NCBI GenBank assembly: GCA_008828725.1
Contig: MEHQ01004066.1
Location: 1 to 64,000, forward strand
DNA from: Saccharina japonica
Taxonomy: Eukaryota > Sar > Phaeophyceae > Laminariales > Laminariaceae
Direction: 5' to 3'
DNA length: 64,000 bases
The notes under the pieces were generated by a model that saw only the letters and a list, made by a program, of their open reading frames with translations, was not told the DNA's origin and searched no databases. This document shows, piece by piece, positions 10,101-21,500 of this stretch (its first letter is position 1; the number at the start of each line of letters is the position of its first letter). The translations under genes were made by a program, and so were the position numbers.

Positions 10101-13100
10101 ATAGGGGGCGTGAATAATTTCCTCTGAAAACAATATTACCCCGAGCGCTATCCGTTTCGGGTAAATGCCGCTACCGGGAAATACGCGTCCCTGGTATATA
10201 CCAGCAATCATATAGCTGATAAGAGGGTTGATGCCTTCGTTTGCGTTCTATGTTTTGCCCGAAGCTGCAATAGGTACTTCCGAACCGTCCTTGCCTCATT
10301 CTTGTCGATGTAGCCGTACTCGCCGACACGGCAACGGAACATGTTTTTCACGAAGGAGACGTTGGAAAGCTCCTTCACGGTGCCAACGCTCATAACAGCG
10401 GGTCCTTCAATGCGAGCCTCGTTCCCCACAAAACTGGTGTTCAAAACACGAATGGACCCCGTGTGGAAGATCGCCCCCCCCGAAGTCCCTGTAAAATCGA
10501 TGGAGACAGTCAGGCGAAGCGGAGGGCTCGTACACTCGACCAATAATCTTCGTAGCACATTACGTCCATGTTTTACGAAAGTTTAAATGCTGGCCTTTCC
10601 GCCAGCGGACGAGGACTGGCACTGGCCATTTAGAGCCAGGCAATGTGGTATATTTACACGCACAGTTTGATTGAAACAAGCACCGAATACGCGATGCCAT
10701 AATCTAGTTCAACCCAAACGCCTTACGTTTCTCCCGTCCAAAGTCTAACCCGTTAGTTGAAGCCAGACCCTGCACACTTGTTCTTTGAGCCTCTGCCCAA
10801 CCGTTACCTAAGGGGTTTATTTACGTTCCGCCTGAGCAATCGCCTTCGCTTTGTTCGAAGATCGCTGGACCTCTTGAAACCTCAATCTCTAGCATAAATA
10901 AATCGATAACTGGTATTCTTTTAATGTTTCGGCAGGGTCTCTTCGAATGCGTGAGCAAACCTTCAGGGTTTGACACGAACAACGTGGACACGACGTGTCT
11001 GCAAGAAACGTGTGCGAGGTACGACTTACGGCGATACTGCCTCCTATATACGTATGTACCAGATACGATCGACGTAGCGTGTTGAATCTTCTGTATGGCT
11101 GATATCACTTAGTCGTGGCTTCGAGTATCGGCGTGAAACCTCGTACAGTCGTGCCTTGGAGTACCTGCTGCCAGATAGATGAGTCTCCAACCTTGACTTT
11201 CTGCCACAGGTCGGTTGTTCGGGACCATGAAGCTGGGGCGCTGAAAAGAGGGTTAAAAAACAACTGAACACATTTATTTGAAGTTGTTCCCGACATCAAT
11301 ATACCCGGTGGTGCAAATCGTGGGGAGAGTTTTACCAATTCACGAGAATTAACAGGTGTGTCGCCCACGATATTTCTGTAATATACAATACCTGGTACGT
11401 GGCGCAAATTAAAAGAATATATCAGACACTTTACGTGTATGAAGAGGATATTTACAGTGCTGTAATAGCTTGTTCGTAATTTGTAGTGAACGGTTTATCT
11501 GAGATATTAGGAACAAACCGAAACAAATAACCGGGTCTTAGAGGACTCTGATTTGAGGACCGACCAGATGCCTGCGGGTTCGGTACCATGACAGCTCCGC
11601 AAGATGTGCGCACGACTATACGACTCAGTGTAATGGCCACTGAAGTTCCCAATCTTGCCTCTACTCCGTTAAATCGAACTGGCTTGCATCGTGATACTCT
11701 TGTGCGACTTGCCCGTTGTGGTGTCAGATAGCCGGTTAGGTGCCGAAGGAGTATTCATCGTGCGGTTGCGGTTGCGATAGCAAGGGTGAGTTGACTGGTT
11801 TTCCCGTACTTTATGAGGCGTAGAACAACTCGTACGTATAGACATGTTGACAGAGTCAGTATGTGTGGAAACCCATCCAATGGTCCAGTGTGTATTAGTA
11901 TCGTTACTGATAAGGGCGGTATACCATCGTAGGGAAGTGCGAATGATACGGATAAGTTAAACCTCCCGACTAAGATCATCTCTACCACGTTGACGGCTGA
12001 TGATCGCCGCACACCGCTACGGGCACATCTCAACGCGGTTTCTTCGGGTACAGCGATTCATGGGAATATCTACACGATATCGATGTCGGACGTGCTGCGC
12101 GGGGGGGGTATGGTGCCACTACTTTCACTCCCGAGGTTAGGCCATGCGGCCGAGTGGCTCTAAACATCACTCGGAATCGCGCGTAAGCAAATTTAGTTCG
12201 CGCAGAGTAGCGAAAATTCCCATGGCGGTGCATGTCACCCAAACAGAAAGCTTCAATATTGAAGACTGCTAATAAATAAGGTAGCCACTCTGCCGAATGG
12301 CTCCGATTACCCTATCGTAGCACCTAACATGTGCTATAAAAGGTACCAGGGTAGGACGTATTTGACTGTCAAAACGCCAGTCCGGCCGACACCACCTTTA
12401 TTTTGACGAGCCGTAACTCTGCACATTGACCGTGAACACGAGTTGTGCCTACAAGAGAAAGGTGATTAGCGTGCTTAGTTCAGACAAAACGTTACCATGT
12501 CAAGCTCGTCGAAACCTGCCACAGCTAATGTGTTCTTCACCACGTACACCTTTTTGTGTTGGAGAAGTTTAGCGTTTTGTTGCTTGTGATTTTGGGAGAG
12601 TGCGAGCCAACACCACTAACATCCCAAACCATGGCCATGACTAACACAGCTTTGTTTTTTGTAGTATGTTTTGGGGTACGGCGTAGTTATCAGGCAATCT
12701 TCCCGTAGACCAAATCGCCATACCATCTTCTATATGTACAACGTTTTCCACACTTATTTACAAAACATCCAAAACAGGAGATAGCGGGGTCCCCTCCCCA
12801 AACTGCCCTACTATCTCCTGTAGAGACCTGTTTCTCCGTGGTTGGCAGTGTTTCCCGTGCGAAGCCGCGAAATTCCCATGGGGTTCCGTGGAAACCCGTG
12901 GGACTTTCCCCGGAACCCGTCGATCACCCCACGGAAGTTCATACCATGCCGCGGGTAGTCCTACTAGTTCCCGCGGAGTCCCACGGGAGACCTACCGGAC
13001 TCCATGATATACACATGTACTGTGGGATCTCGCAAACATTTACAACACAAAATTCCAGTGGGTTTCTGCGGGGCTTGCCTTGGAGCGTCCCATGGGATTC

Positions 13101-15248
13101 CATGAGTACCTACGTCATGTTCTTGTGCCGGCTGGTCATCCCATCACAAGTCTGAGCCCCCCTAGCGTATAAGTATCAAACACCATTACGCAGCATCCAA
13201 AACCATACCGGGTTCATAGCGTACACCAACCCGCAGGAAAAATGGGAATCCACATGCACACATGGGAACAACCTGCGATACCGATGGTTCCCGGCGGAAA
13301 TTCCCCAGAGCACGCACGGGAAACATTTGTACCAATAGGGACGCACGACACTAGTTTATAATTCCAACGGTCTTCCGAAGTTTCCCGCCGGAATCCCTAT
13401 GGGAATCCCAATGATCTTCCGCGGCACCCTCGGTCTTCCGCAGGAATCCCTACAGCCTTTGTCGGTTTTCCGTGGGAAAACCAGCGGCCCCCTCTGGCAT
13501 TCGCGGTCTCCAAGGGAATCTCGACGGGCACTCTTGGTTACCACGAACACATCTTCGCGCGCCTACAGTCTTCCTCTGTATCCTACGGTCCCTCGAGATA
13601 TCCCCAAGGGTGGTGGCGGTGTTTTTTACAGGAGGCTGCGGTGACCTAACAGAACCCGCGGTTAAGGAGATAATTCCCACGGGAGCCCAGTGGGATCCAT
13701 CGTAAGCCATGGACCATATCCCTCAATGAAAATCGCTTTCGAACCCATGCGATGTCCTGCGGCTGCGACGAAGTAGTATCTTCCACAGGTCCTGGTTTAT
13801 TGGCGCTTGTAATGTACTGTTGATATGTATCCTTATCTTGGAGTCCCTTGGGTCGCCGTGGGAAGTCCCGCGGGAGTTTCCGTGGAGTGCCATGATAAAT
13901 GCAATGGGAATTCGCGCGTGACCCGCGAGACATTTCGCGGCAAACGCGGTCATGGGGATTCCCGCGGGATGCATTTGTTTACCGGTGCGGTACCGCAACT
14001 TCGAAATCCCGCGGGTACTCGCGGGAACCGGCGTGATCGCACGGGGAAACATAAACTACCCTCGGGACGCCGTGGGTTCCCGTAGGGTGTATCATGTGTC
14101 CCCGTGGAGTGCACCACAGACCGCCGTGGGACACCATGGTATACCTTGGGTTCCAACGGGTTACCGTGGGTATATCCCGTGGGAACCCGGCGAACACCAC
14201 AATGATGTAGTCGCGCCGAGTTTGGGTCAAGACAACATTGAGGGACTGCATCGTCGACGTAAACAAATGTGCTGCGCATTTCGCAATATTGTGTCGGCCG
14301 GCTGTTCTCTGCCCGACGTATGCTCGGGCTTGGGGTTGTATATCTGTTCAGTTGTATGATGTACCGGTTTTTAACGAGACGCCTACACAAACACAACACG
14401 CAGCACACGTTCAGCATGGTGTTGACATTGACGTGCAAGACTCGAATATAAATACCATGAGAGTTTTGCGATCCCGAGTCGGTCGTTAACTATGATTGGA
14501 CCGTATTTCACCTTTCTTCTTCGTGACGAACGGCCCAACTTTCGACAGGCAGCTCTTCTGACTACTGCTTGCTGTAGCTTTTATTAGCTTCTTCCCTTTT
14601 ATTTTTTTGCTGAGTGACAACAGCACGACTACAAGTCCGTACTTTCCTTTGTCAGCAACAGAGACGGCCAAACTTTCGATAGGCAACTCTTCGCACTGCT
14701 GCGATAGCGCATGCATAAGTAATGTGGCTGCGGGCGTGGGGGCTACGTGGTGCAACAGCAGCAGTGAAGGGCGGTATAGCAGCGGGTGCTTTGGTGCGCA
14801 ACCATCATGACGTAGTTGCTCGATAGCCGGCATTTGAACAGCACCACCTCGGAGAGGCACCTACATACAGACTATCATGTCGGAGAGGTCATGTATAGCT
14901 GCACAACCGGCATTTTGTGAGCGTAGAGAGAGATACCATCATACAGGCTATCAGGCAGAGCTCATGGCGTACTGCTGCTGCTGTACTGCAGCACTGCTGC
15001 TGCTGCTGTACTGCTGCTACTACTGCTGCTGTTCTTCTGCGGGCTATGTTTCAGTATCTGCCTTGACGTGCGAACGCGGCATCTACTACTTACGTTTTTG
15101 TGTAAGCAATGGCAGACAGACAGCAGGACGTATGCTTACTTTCAAGCAAATCAACGCAAGACAGACTATCACAAGAAAACAAGAGCATGGGGGCAAGGAG
15201 CAGGGTCCTACCCTCGTGCTCTGCTCTCCCTGTGCCCGCTGCTGCTTG

Positions 15249-15285
<37 letters not shown>

Positions 15286-18200
15286 CATGTGCTGTTGTAT
15301 GAGTGTGTTTGTCTGTACGTACAGAGTAGCTACGTAGCTTTGTTAAACCGCCACGTACGACATGTAAAAAACTAAAAAAAAATTGTTCCTGACCTATATC
15401 ATACATATCGCCGCTTCCGATAGTCTAAGAAGGATATCTGAAAAATCATTTGTGCACCCAGCTGGAATAGATTGCTGTTTTTCGCATTTCCCGACTCTGC
15501 GCAAGAGGCACGCGGTTTTCAGGAATTTCACAGAAAATCCTCTGTATAATATTGCTCCTAGAAAGTAAACAAAAGTCGTACCCGTACGAAAAGTGCGTTC
15601 TGAGGTACGAGTATCATACAATACGTACACCGCCCCTATGTACGAGGGCAGAGTGTCTTCGTTGTGTCTTAGGGTCTGATGAAAAAAGCAGGTATATATT
15701 GTCGACTCGTCCCTGGACCGGCATAGACCGCAGCATATAGGTTGCCGCTCTGTATTGTTTGTTACTACTGCTCTGTTACTGTTGAGGTACTGCGTACGGG
15801 GGGGTAGGCTATATGTTAATGTACTGTAAAATTGGTACACATTGTGGCCACACTAATCCCCCAAACAACTGCAATCTATGGCGGCCTAGTCCAAACCCAA
15901 CTACAAGCAAGCATTGTGTTCGTTCAAGAAGCAACTCCCATCTTACAACCACTCCAAAGGAAAGCCTTGTATATATATATGTATATGGAGGAACAACAGA
16001 TAACTGCGCGGAGTTCGGAAACGGACTCTGGATGTAGCGGTGCTTACTGCTGATTTTTCACTGTGATGAGTATAGGCGTCAACCCCGTCTGTGCACGTAC
16101 TACGCACTGATTGCCGCTGGCAGGCATATGCCACCTGGTGTCGCATTGTGTCAAGGTATGCAGTATATTGTGCATTAGTGTGCTCCGTCTGAATGATTAA
16201 AAACCATCACAATCGTTTTGCACACCTGTACGTGGTGTTGATTATTTGTATCAAATAGGGCATACCAACATAAAAAGGTGGGTAAACGCTTAGCATAACG
16301 TGCCGACTAAACAGGCTTCTGAAATCTAACGCCAGCGATAATAGCGTGTTCTGTCCATTCCGGGGGCTGTTAGTCGGGAAAGTTAGAGGATTGGCGGCTC
16401 TGGCCAAGATACGAGTATTCTAACAATTGAAGCAAACAATTGATGTTTGTTTGCGCATACAGGAATAGTAACATAAACCGAGCGATAAAAAGAGAGCAAC
16501 CATGTCTAAGCGGTCTGCATATGCCCTCACCTTACTAAACATTGTGCACTTGTAGAAAGGAACTCGCGATGAACCCACATTCCTGCCTATTTTTCAATGA
16601 ATTTTTTATAATAGTTTGGCCAAAATACCATTTTGAAAATAAGACGCCGGCTTTTCTTTGGCTCTCAACAGGGGTCAGTGCGAACACAGTATGTGACGTG
16701 TAAGTCGATACGGCAGAGACTTTGAGCTTGAAGCAGCTCGTGCATTATATTCATTGTGGACACAGCCTGACTAATGACGCGTTGAAGCTTCCATAGCACG
16801 AGGTCGTATCAGACCCGCTGAATTAGTTCATAAAGATTGAGACGATGGGATGCGATAGCTCAGTCTCACAGTTTTAGAATGTTTCGGGCAACTTACCGGC
16901 AAAATTGTTGCGGAAGATAGACGCGATGAAGATGTCAACACCGGGGCCTGTGCTCAAATACACAGCGCCCCCGTCTGCGGCCGTGTTCCCTTCCAGAACA
17001 CACTCGCTAAATTGGGTTTGCTTGTCGTCCTCGGCCAAAGTGAAGACGGCGCCACCTAACAATGCTCCATTAGACTTGAACATTACACCGCTGACTTGAA
17101 CGTGGTCACACATCTGAAACATAATGGCGCCTCCCCAACCGTCGGCATAGTTGTCGATGAACACTACCCTCCAGTTAGAATCGTAGTAGCTGCCTGCTTT
17201 GGAGTACAAGTCACGTGCAACATGTCAAGACGCACGAAATAACACGGTCTGCTAGATATATTTTCGCTCAATGCCAACTGATACGTACGATATATGGGTG
17301 ATTGCATTTTTCGAGGGTGCTTCGGAAAGTAGGTTGCCGCTGGGAGACTACTATCTCGCGCCAGTACGTATCCCTACGACATACGTATGCGGTTGGAACC
17401 CTCCAAGCTTTCAATTCCGTAGTGACCATGCGAGTTGCGATGCTGGTAAAATGTGTTCACCCAACACTTAGTCGAAATCCTACCAGCATGCTATGTGTTT
17501 AGTGTCAGGTGTTTAACGTTTTTTATATTTTAGATTATCTGGTTTATCCCGCTTGTTGTGCGTTTATCTCCCCCGGAAAGGTTCAACTGTTCCGCCCAAA
17601 CTGTAGTCTAGGATTGAGATGCAACTAGAGCCAGCATCATGGCACCTTGTTGTGCAACCAAGGCTGAAGTCCAGTTGTGTATTTCGATTTTTTGTCTGGT
17701 CTAGAAAACCTTAACTTGTGGCACCAAGCTGCTACACTGCCGGCCCCTTCGTACTTCGTTTTAGACCACCAAACACTGGACGTATCGGCAGTAGTAGCTC
17801 TGGATATATCTGCAGTTGTAGCCCAGTGCCAGGTTGATATATTCCTGAGACAATGCTGAAAAGTTAATGCGCTTGCCGGTGGCGTTTGTCCAGCAAAATA
17901 GGCAATATTGTGAAGAAGAGGTAGGTTCGCGCTTATGGTGACTACACGAGTACTTATTACATCTATTTCGTACACGAAACTACAAGCCAACCACTGTGCT
18001 AACACACTGAATCGTGCATCGGCAAGGGTAAATATTTGCAACAATACCGCAATGTGCGAAGCATCTGTCCCCCGGCTTGTCATTCATGCCAACATCACCG
18101 TTGAGTAGTAGGAAGCGCGGTGGGGGACATCGAGTCTAATCAGACGAACCATCTCTATGGAATCCCCCTCTGGAGTTGGAAGAACTGTGAACGTTGTTTT

Positions 18201-18585
18201 GAACGTGGTTAAAGTACCGCGCTACACCTACACGGTTAATATGTAGTCATGCACAATCCAGAGTCAAAACGTTACCCCGACTACTTGGTCATGCGATAAA
18301 CGTCTGGGCTCTCTTGTGATACTCGGGAGAAAGCGCATAGTATTCGTTCTGATGTTTGTGGTTTATTTGCAAGGCAACTGAATATGTATGAGGTATATAT
18401 ATATCCACCCTCCTAGCAGTAACTGTTTCAGAAATACGATGATGCAATTAGTTTGATACGTATGTAAACATCTCTCAATAACAGCTGCCGTCTTCCCACT
18501 TCCTTACCTTCATTTCTTGACAGGCCGTCCCGACGTTTCCTGCTGTTGGTGATGGTGAAGTTGCTTGAACTAACCCCAATAGCAC
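6120..18585 (-). CDS. spliced gene for a beta-helix / Cys-rich / multi-pass membrane protein (5' end open)
   Basis: Six exons on the minus strand join without a phase conflict: 18585-18508, 17193-16897, 10488-10295, 8665-8374, 8088-7787 and 7145-6120, giving about 728 residues. The order is beta-helix rungs with GGAI and FxNN signatures, a Cys-rich module (GHFR...GYKGPYCAVC), one membrane helix, then a polytopic C-terminal region. This architecture is known from large surface or receptor-like proteins of stramenopile algae; their function is not established. The protein should be anchored in the plasma membrane with the beta-helix outside. Introns are 1314, 6408, 1629 (GC-AG), 285 and 641 bp. 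No stop or frameshift was seen inside these exons. The 5' end is not in this set: probable upstream exons lie at 28516-28656 and in the 30-49 kb array. Exon borders were chosen by eye from splice consensus and family pattern, and a small missed exon is possible. Confidence 0.72.
7146..7786 (-). other. intron 5 (phase 0)
   Basis: 641 bp between donor CAG/GTATAC and acceptor CTGCCAG/TTTGATG. Near its 5' end it carries a short telomere-like run (TTAGG/TTAAGG variants, plus strand 7700-7719). Confidence 0.75.
7787..8088 (-). CDS. exon: Cys-rich module end and first membrane helix
   Basis: 302 nt, phase 1 in and phase 0 out. With the preceding exon it completes GYKGPYCAVCDEGFTPG, the conserved end of the Cys-rich domain, followed by SCRKCSG. 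A hydrophobic helix follows (VGLAVTVGLAVILVVGLLVS), then a charged loop (RVMHDAAEDD), and the exon ends with the conserved VVTVWQIISQ that precedes the polytopic region. Acceptor CGCTCCAG and donor CAG/GTATAC are both good. The Cys spacing and the helix place this at the junction between extracellular and membrane parts. Confidence 0.85.
8374..8665 (-). CDS. exon: Cys-rich GHFR / GYKGP module
   Basis: 292 nt, phase 0 in and phase 1 out. It encodes CHSCFDEVCSRC at the start, later LTLDKGHFRTSSQSHIILPC, then CQGG and YCSYGYKGP. The pattern G(Y/H)(W/F)R-S-x(n)-C-x(n)-C-x-GG-x(n)-C-x(2)-GY-x-GP-x-CAVC is the familiar Cys-rich segment found before the membrane part in this algal family. Donor is CCAT/GTGAGA; the phase-1 join gives the diagnostic GPYCAVC. 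The acceptor (ACCCAG/GACAAT) is less certain; another AG lies about 17 bases upstream. Confidence 0.82.
8666..10294 (-). other. intron 3 (probable GC-AG) with interstitial telomere tract
   Basis: Donor GAG/GCAAGG matches the GC-donor consensus, and acceptor is ACCCAG/GAC. Phase 0 on both sides joins YIDKNE to DNFCHSCFDEV. No beta-helix or other recognisable exon was found inside. It contains a short TTAGGG tract. Confidence 0.6.
9583..9605 (+). repeat. interstitial telomeric tract, (TTAGGG)3
   Basis: Three perfect TTAGGG units at 9585-9602, flanked by partial units. They read TTAGGG on the plus strand, so they are inverted relative to the terminal AACCCT tract. The tract lies in the proposed GC-AG intron. 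Confidence 0.9.
10295..10488 (-). CDS. exon: beta-helix end, GGAIFHTG / GPAVMSVG
   Basis: 194 nt, phase 1 in and phase 0 out. It encodes GTSGGAIFHTGSIRVLNTSF, then VGNEARIEGPAVMSVG, LSNVSFVKNMFRCRVGEYGY and IDKNE. GGAI plus a repeated hydrophobic/Asn pattern about every 25 residues is typical of pectin-lyase-like parallel beta-helices, and GPAVxSxG...NxFxC is the usual last rung before the Cys-rich module. The acceptor is strong (CGATTTTACAG/GG). The open frame continues past the donor, but the extra residues are not family-like. Confidence 0.8.
12838..14200. repeat. region dense in GGGA/TCCC palindromic motifs
   Basis: Dozens of degenerate copies of words such as TCCCACGGGA, TTCCCGCGGGA, CCGTGGGAA and their complements occur at irregular spacing. 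They are densest at 12838-13140, 13260-13560 and 13840-14190. The near-palindromic words keep open frames on both strands, which explains several overlapping open frames of 80-160 codons; I do not call these genes. It lies inside intron 2. Confidence 0.7.
14960..15290 (+). repeat. CTG trinucleotide repeats
   Basis: Two clusters of CTG (CAG on minus): an interrupted tract with CTA units at about 14969-15035, and a pure run of about nine or ten CTG at about 15255-15283. Frames encoding poly-Leu, poly-Cys, poly-Ala or poly-Ser on either strand are repeat artefacts. Confidence 0.9.
16897..17193 (-). CDS. exon: beta-helix rungs (GGAIMF / GGAVF / GGAVYL)
   Basis: 297 nt, phase 1 at both ends. The translation has three clear rungs: DNYADGWGGAIMFQMCDHVQ, then VMFKSNGALLGGAVFTLAED, then CVLEGNTAADGGAVYLSTG, ending ASIFRNNFAG. 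The repeated GGA(I/V) and FxxN spacing of 25-30 residues is the signature of pectin-lyase-like or polymorphic-membrane-protein-like beta-helices. The donor GCCG/GTAAGT is near perfect; the acceptor is AAAGCAG/GCAGC. No start codon of its own is needed: the ATG at 17209 lies upstream of the splice site. Confidence 0.85.
18508..18585 (-). CDS. exon: small beta-helix rung
   Basis: 78 nt, phase 1 at both ends, with acceptor CCTGCAG... read on the minus strand as CTTGCAG/GTGCT and donor GAAG/GTAAGG. With the borrowed G it reads GGAIGVSSSNFTITNS followed by RKRRDGLSRNEG. The first half is a classic rung; the basic second half is unusual and may mark decay or a loop. The phase fits both neighbours. 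No further exon was found between this one and 28516, although one is expected from family pattern. Confidence 0.65.
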
Positions 18586-21500
18586 CTGCAAGTACCGGCA
18601 CAAAGTGAGGGTGGAATTTATTCATCGGACCGGTGCTTTTCTGGTAAGGGTTAGATACTGCTGGGAAAAACAAAACAATCACGTTCCATGTTGGAGCGAG
18701 TTGAAAATATACCTCACACACATATAACATCAAACTTACACCCCATCCTCCACTTAAGAGGCACTCGTCGATATATTCGACAATATGAAATTGACTTGTT
18801 AAGCATTGCGCGCAGGATCGATGAGACAAGCGTGTATCTGGAATCGTGGCGATTCGGAGGACTGCGTTGGGGTTATATCCAATTGACACCGATCGCTTTT
18901 TAATACTGGTATATCACAATGCTGCCCTGCGCCGTACATGCAATACTCTGGTCAATATATTTGCTAAGCGATTTTACTATTCCGAACGCTTCGTTGCTAG
19001 ACGTCGATCAAGATTCACCTACGACGTACAGGAGCAAGCTCAGCACGTATTGAATAGTTTCAAGAGATGAACCCTTGCCTTTCCCATAGAGGACCGGACA
19101 TCTCTGTTGCTCAACTGCAGTTTCCCTGTTGCGATCTTCGAGCGAACGTATTGGTGTTGGTGCGAATCCCCCGCATGTCCACAGTATCGAAAACCGGTCT
19201 GAGGGTGAGGTTCGTACGATGAGTATTTACTGTGTAGTGTTCTTGTGCACGTTGACCGAACATTTAAAGTAAGTGTTGGGTTAGTTGATGCCTCCTGCCC
19301 GACAGCAGGGGGATATTGCCGCCATACTGAGTGCGTACTCAGCGCGATGGTGAATTTACAAATGCAGAAACTCTTGTTATGTATTTATTCGCCTGAGCGG
19401 GTGGGATGGTAATAATAGTTCCTCAAAAGCCTGGATGCTTTGGCTTTTGAGCACCCTGAAAGATAATGCTATCATGTTATTCATCATGATTTAGTACATG
19501 CAGTCTTTACAAGTTGAACCAAATATCATCGATCATGTCCTTCAAGTTGGTTGACTCTCGGCTTTATTGCAGTATTCGTGTGCACTTTCACCGAGCATTT
19601 GCAGATGTGTTGGAATAGGTGGGGCCTCTTGCCCCAGCCAGTGGTTTCCCACCCATACACTTGGTCACTTGGACTCTCTGTCGATCATTTGGCTAGGGTC
19701 AGATACCGCGTCCGTGTCCATTTTCTTGCCTAAAATTTACTGTGTGTCACTCGTACCGTGGAGCGTACGCTGCAAAGCTTTCGAAAGGCCAGAGAGTGGC
19801 AAATCGATGAAGGTCGCCGAGTCAGTGCTCCGTCTCCGTCTAGATGCACGGCCGTGCTTTCGGTTGGACACCACCGTCGACAACAACTCGTGCCACACAT
19901 ATACGATCGAGTCTTCCCATTTTGCTGACGTTAACCCTATTCCCCTGTCGGCACGATGGCTCACCGGAAATCGACCTGTCATCAAATCCAAAACTGGATA
20001 CTGATTTATTTATCGCATCTGCCAACAACAGCGGGATCTAAACACTTGCCGTCAGAAATTTTCTCGGAGCTACAAAGCCACGGGCAGTGAGTCGTGCCGG
20101 TCTTCGAGGATTCACGGCTGTTAGATTCAGAACGTGAACGTCGCTCATATGCTTCTAGTGCGTTGAGCATTCAGCGTAAGTACTGGGTACCAAGACCTGG
20201 AAGTCAACGGCGGCGCGAGGCATGCAAGCCCTAGACGAGCTACGCGAAAATGCCGTTTATCATAACATGTGGATGTAGATATGTACGAGCAGGACGTAAG
20301 AAGATATCAACAACACAGCATGCTGGTATAGGGTGTACGCATTAATTTGAGACCTGACGTGCAGGGATCAGCATGCCTAATACATTCTGGTATGTTCTAC
20401 TGTTCCTCGGCTTTCGCCGTAGAGTGGATAGACGTATTAATATCCATCGATACCACCAACACAAAAAAACATATCCACCGGACCCGTTCCGTCCCATGCC
20501 GAGTCACACGACGTGCATGCCTTGAACACGGAGTGGCCTACTGCTGTTGTAATCGACCAGCTCACTGCTGAATTCCCGAAAAGGTAAACATTAAATACTC
20601 CTTATGGCAGACACCCGAACGCCTCGCATTCGTGGTGGAGAGTTAACGTTTTGCGACGAAGGGAGCCGACCGAAGGTGAAACTGGGCCCCGGAATTATTT
20701 ATTTAGCGCATTTGGGGCGTGAATAAAAGGCCAACACAGTCATAAGAGAAACCTGTAGAAGACGGATTGGACAGTAGTGTCAAATGCATTCAGCCCCGGT
20801 ATAATGCACGGCACAGATGAACGATTTTTCCGTGATAATACATATAGTCCGAATGGACGAAAAACAGCAGAAGTTAGAGTTAGGGAAACAAGTTGGCGCG
20901 TGGTACAGTAGAAGTAGCACGTTTTGGCTTAAACGGTTCCTGAATGATCGGGCTCCTCAACCCCAACACGCCTAACGATTGCTTCATAGCATACTTAGGG
21001 AATTATACTGTCCATCGGATATATATATATATATATTCTCTAAAACCGTTTGTGCTGTAACGTAAAAACACCATTAAAGTGAGGATCTCACGACTAAAAT
21101 ATGGTGCACGTCTATCGTCGCAAACGTCGGTAGTTTTAAACCGCTTTATCGTCGTACGATAAGCCCCATCGGCGTGGTTCAAGGTATAGGCGGGCCGGTC
21201 GTGTTGGATGATTTGTACACTAATGCCACAGCAAAGTGTTTTCCGAGGAGCAGTTTCAAAAGTATCACTTTCCAAACCATACACCAAAAGCAATTCTCGC
21301 GGCCTTTCTTGAAAAAAAGTAAAGACACGCATATCAGGAAATGTAGGAATTTGGCGAAATGGTCAGTATTTGTGTACGTTTCATATCATTGACTAATAAC
21401 CATACATTATGTTCCATGACTGGCACGCACGACGCACAAAGTTGTGCCGTAAAATATTCGCGCACCACGACAACGGCTGGGAGCACAGAGGCTCCAGAGG

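Larger units (their letters stand above)
10489..16896 (-). other. intron 2, 6.4 kb, repeat-rich
   Basis: Between donor GCCG/GTAAGT and acceptor TTTTACAG. The join gives RNNFAG-GTSGGAIF, a natural rung length for the beta-helix, so a missing exon is not required. The intron holds the palindrome-rich region (12838-14200) and CTG repeats. A good-looking acceptor (CCCTCTTTTCAG near 11241) followed by CAG/GTACTCC could mark a small extra exon, but its translation is not family-like in any frame. Confidence 0.55.

Noticed and set aside
12838..14438. Several overlapping frames of 80-162 codons on both strands
   Set aside because: They follow from the near-palindromic GGGA/TCCC words, which lack stop codons in several frames; no domain and no codon pattern.
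14877..15406. Frames encoding poly-Cys, poly-Leu, poly-Ser or poly-Ala runs
   Set aside because: Translations of CTG/CAG repeats.
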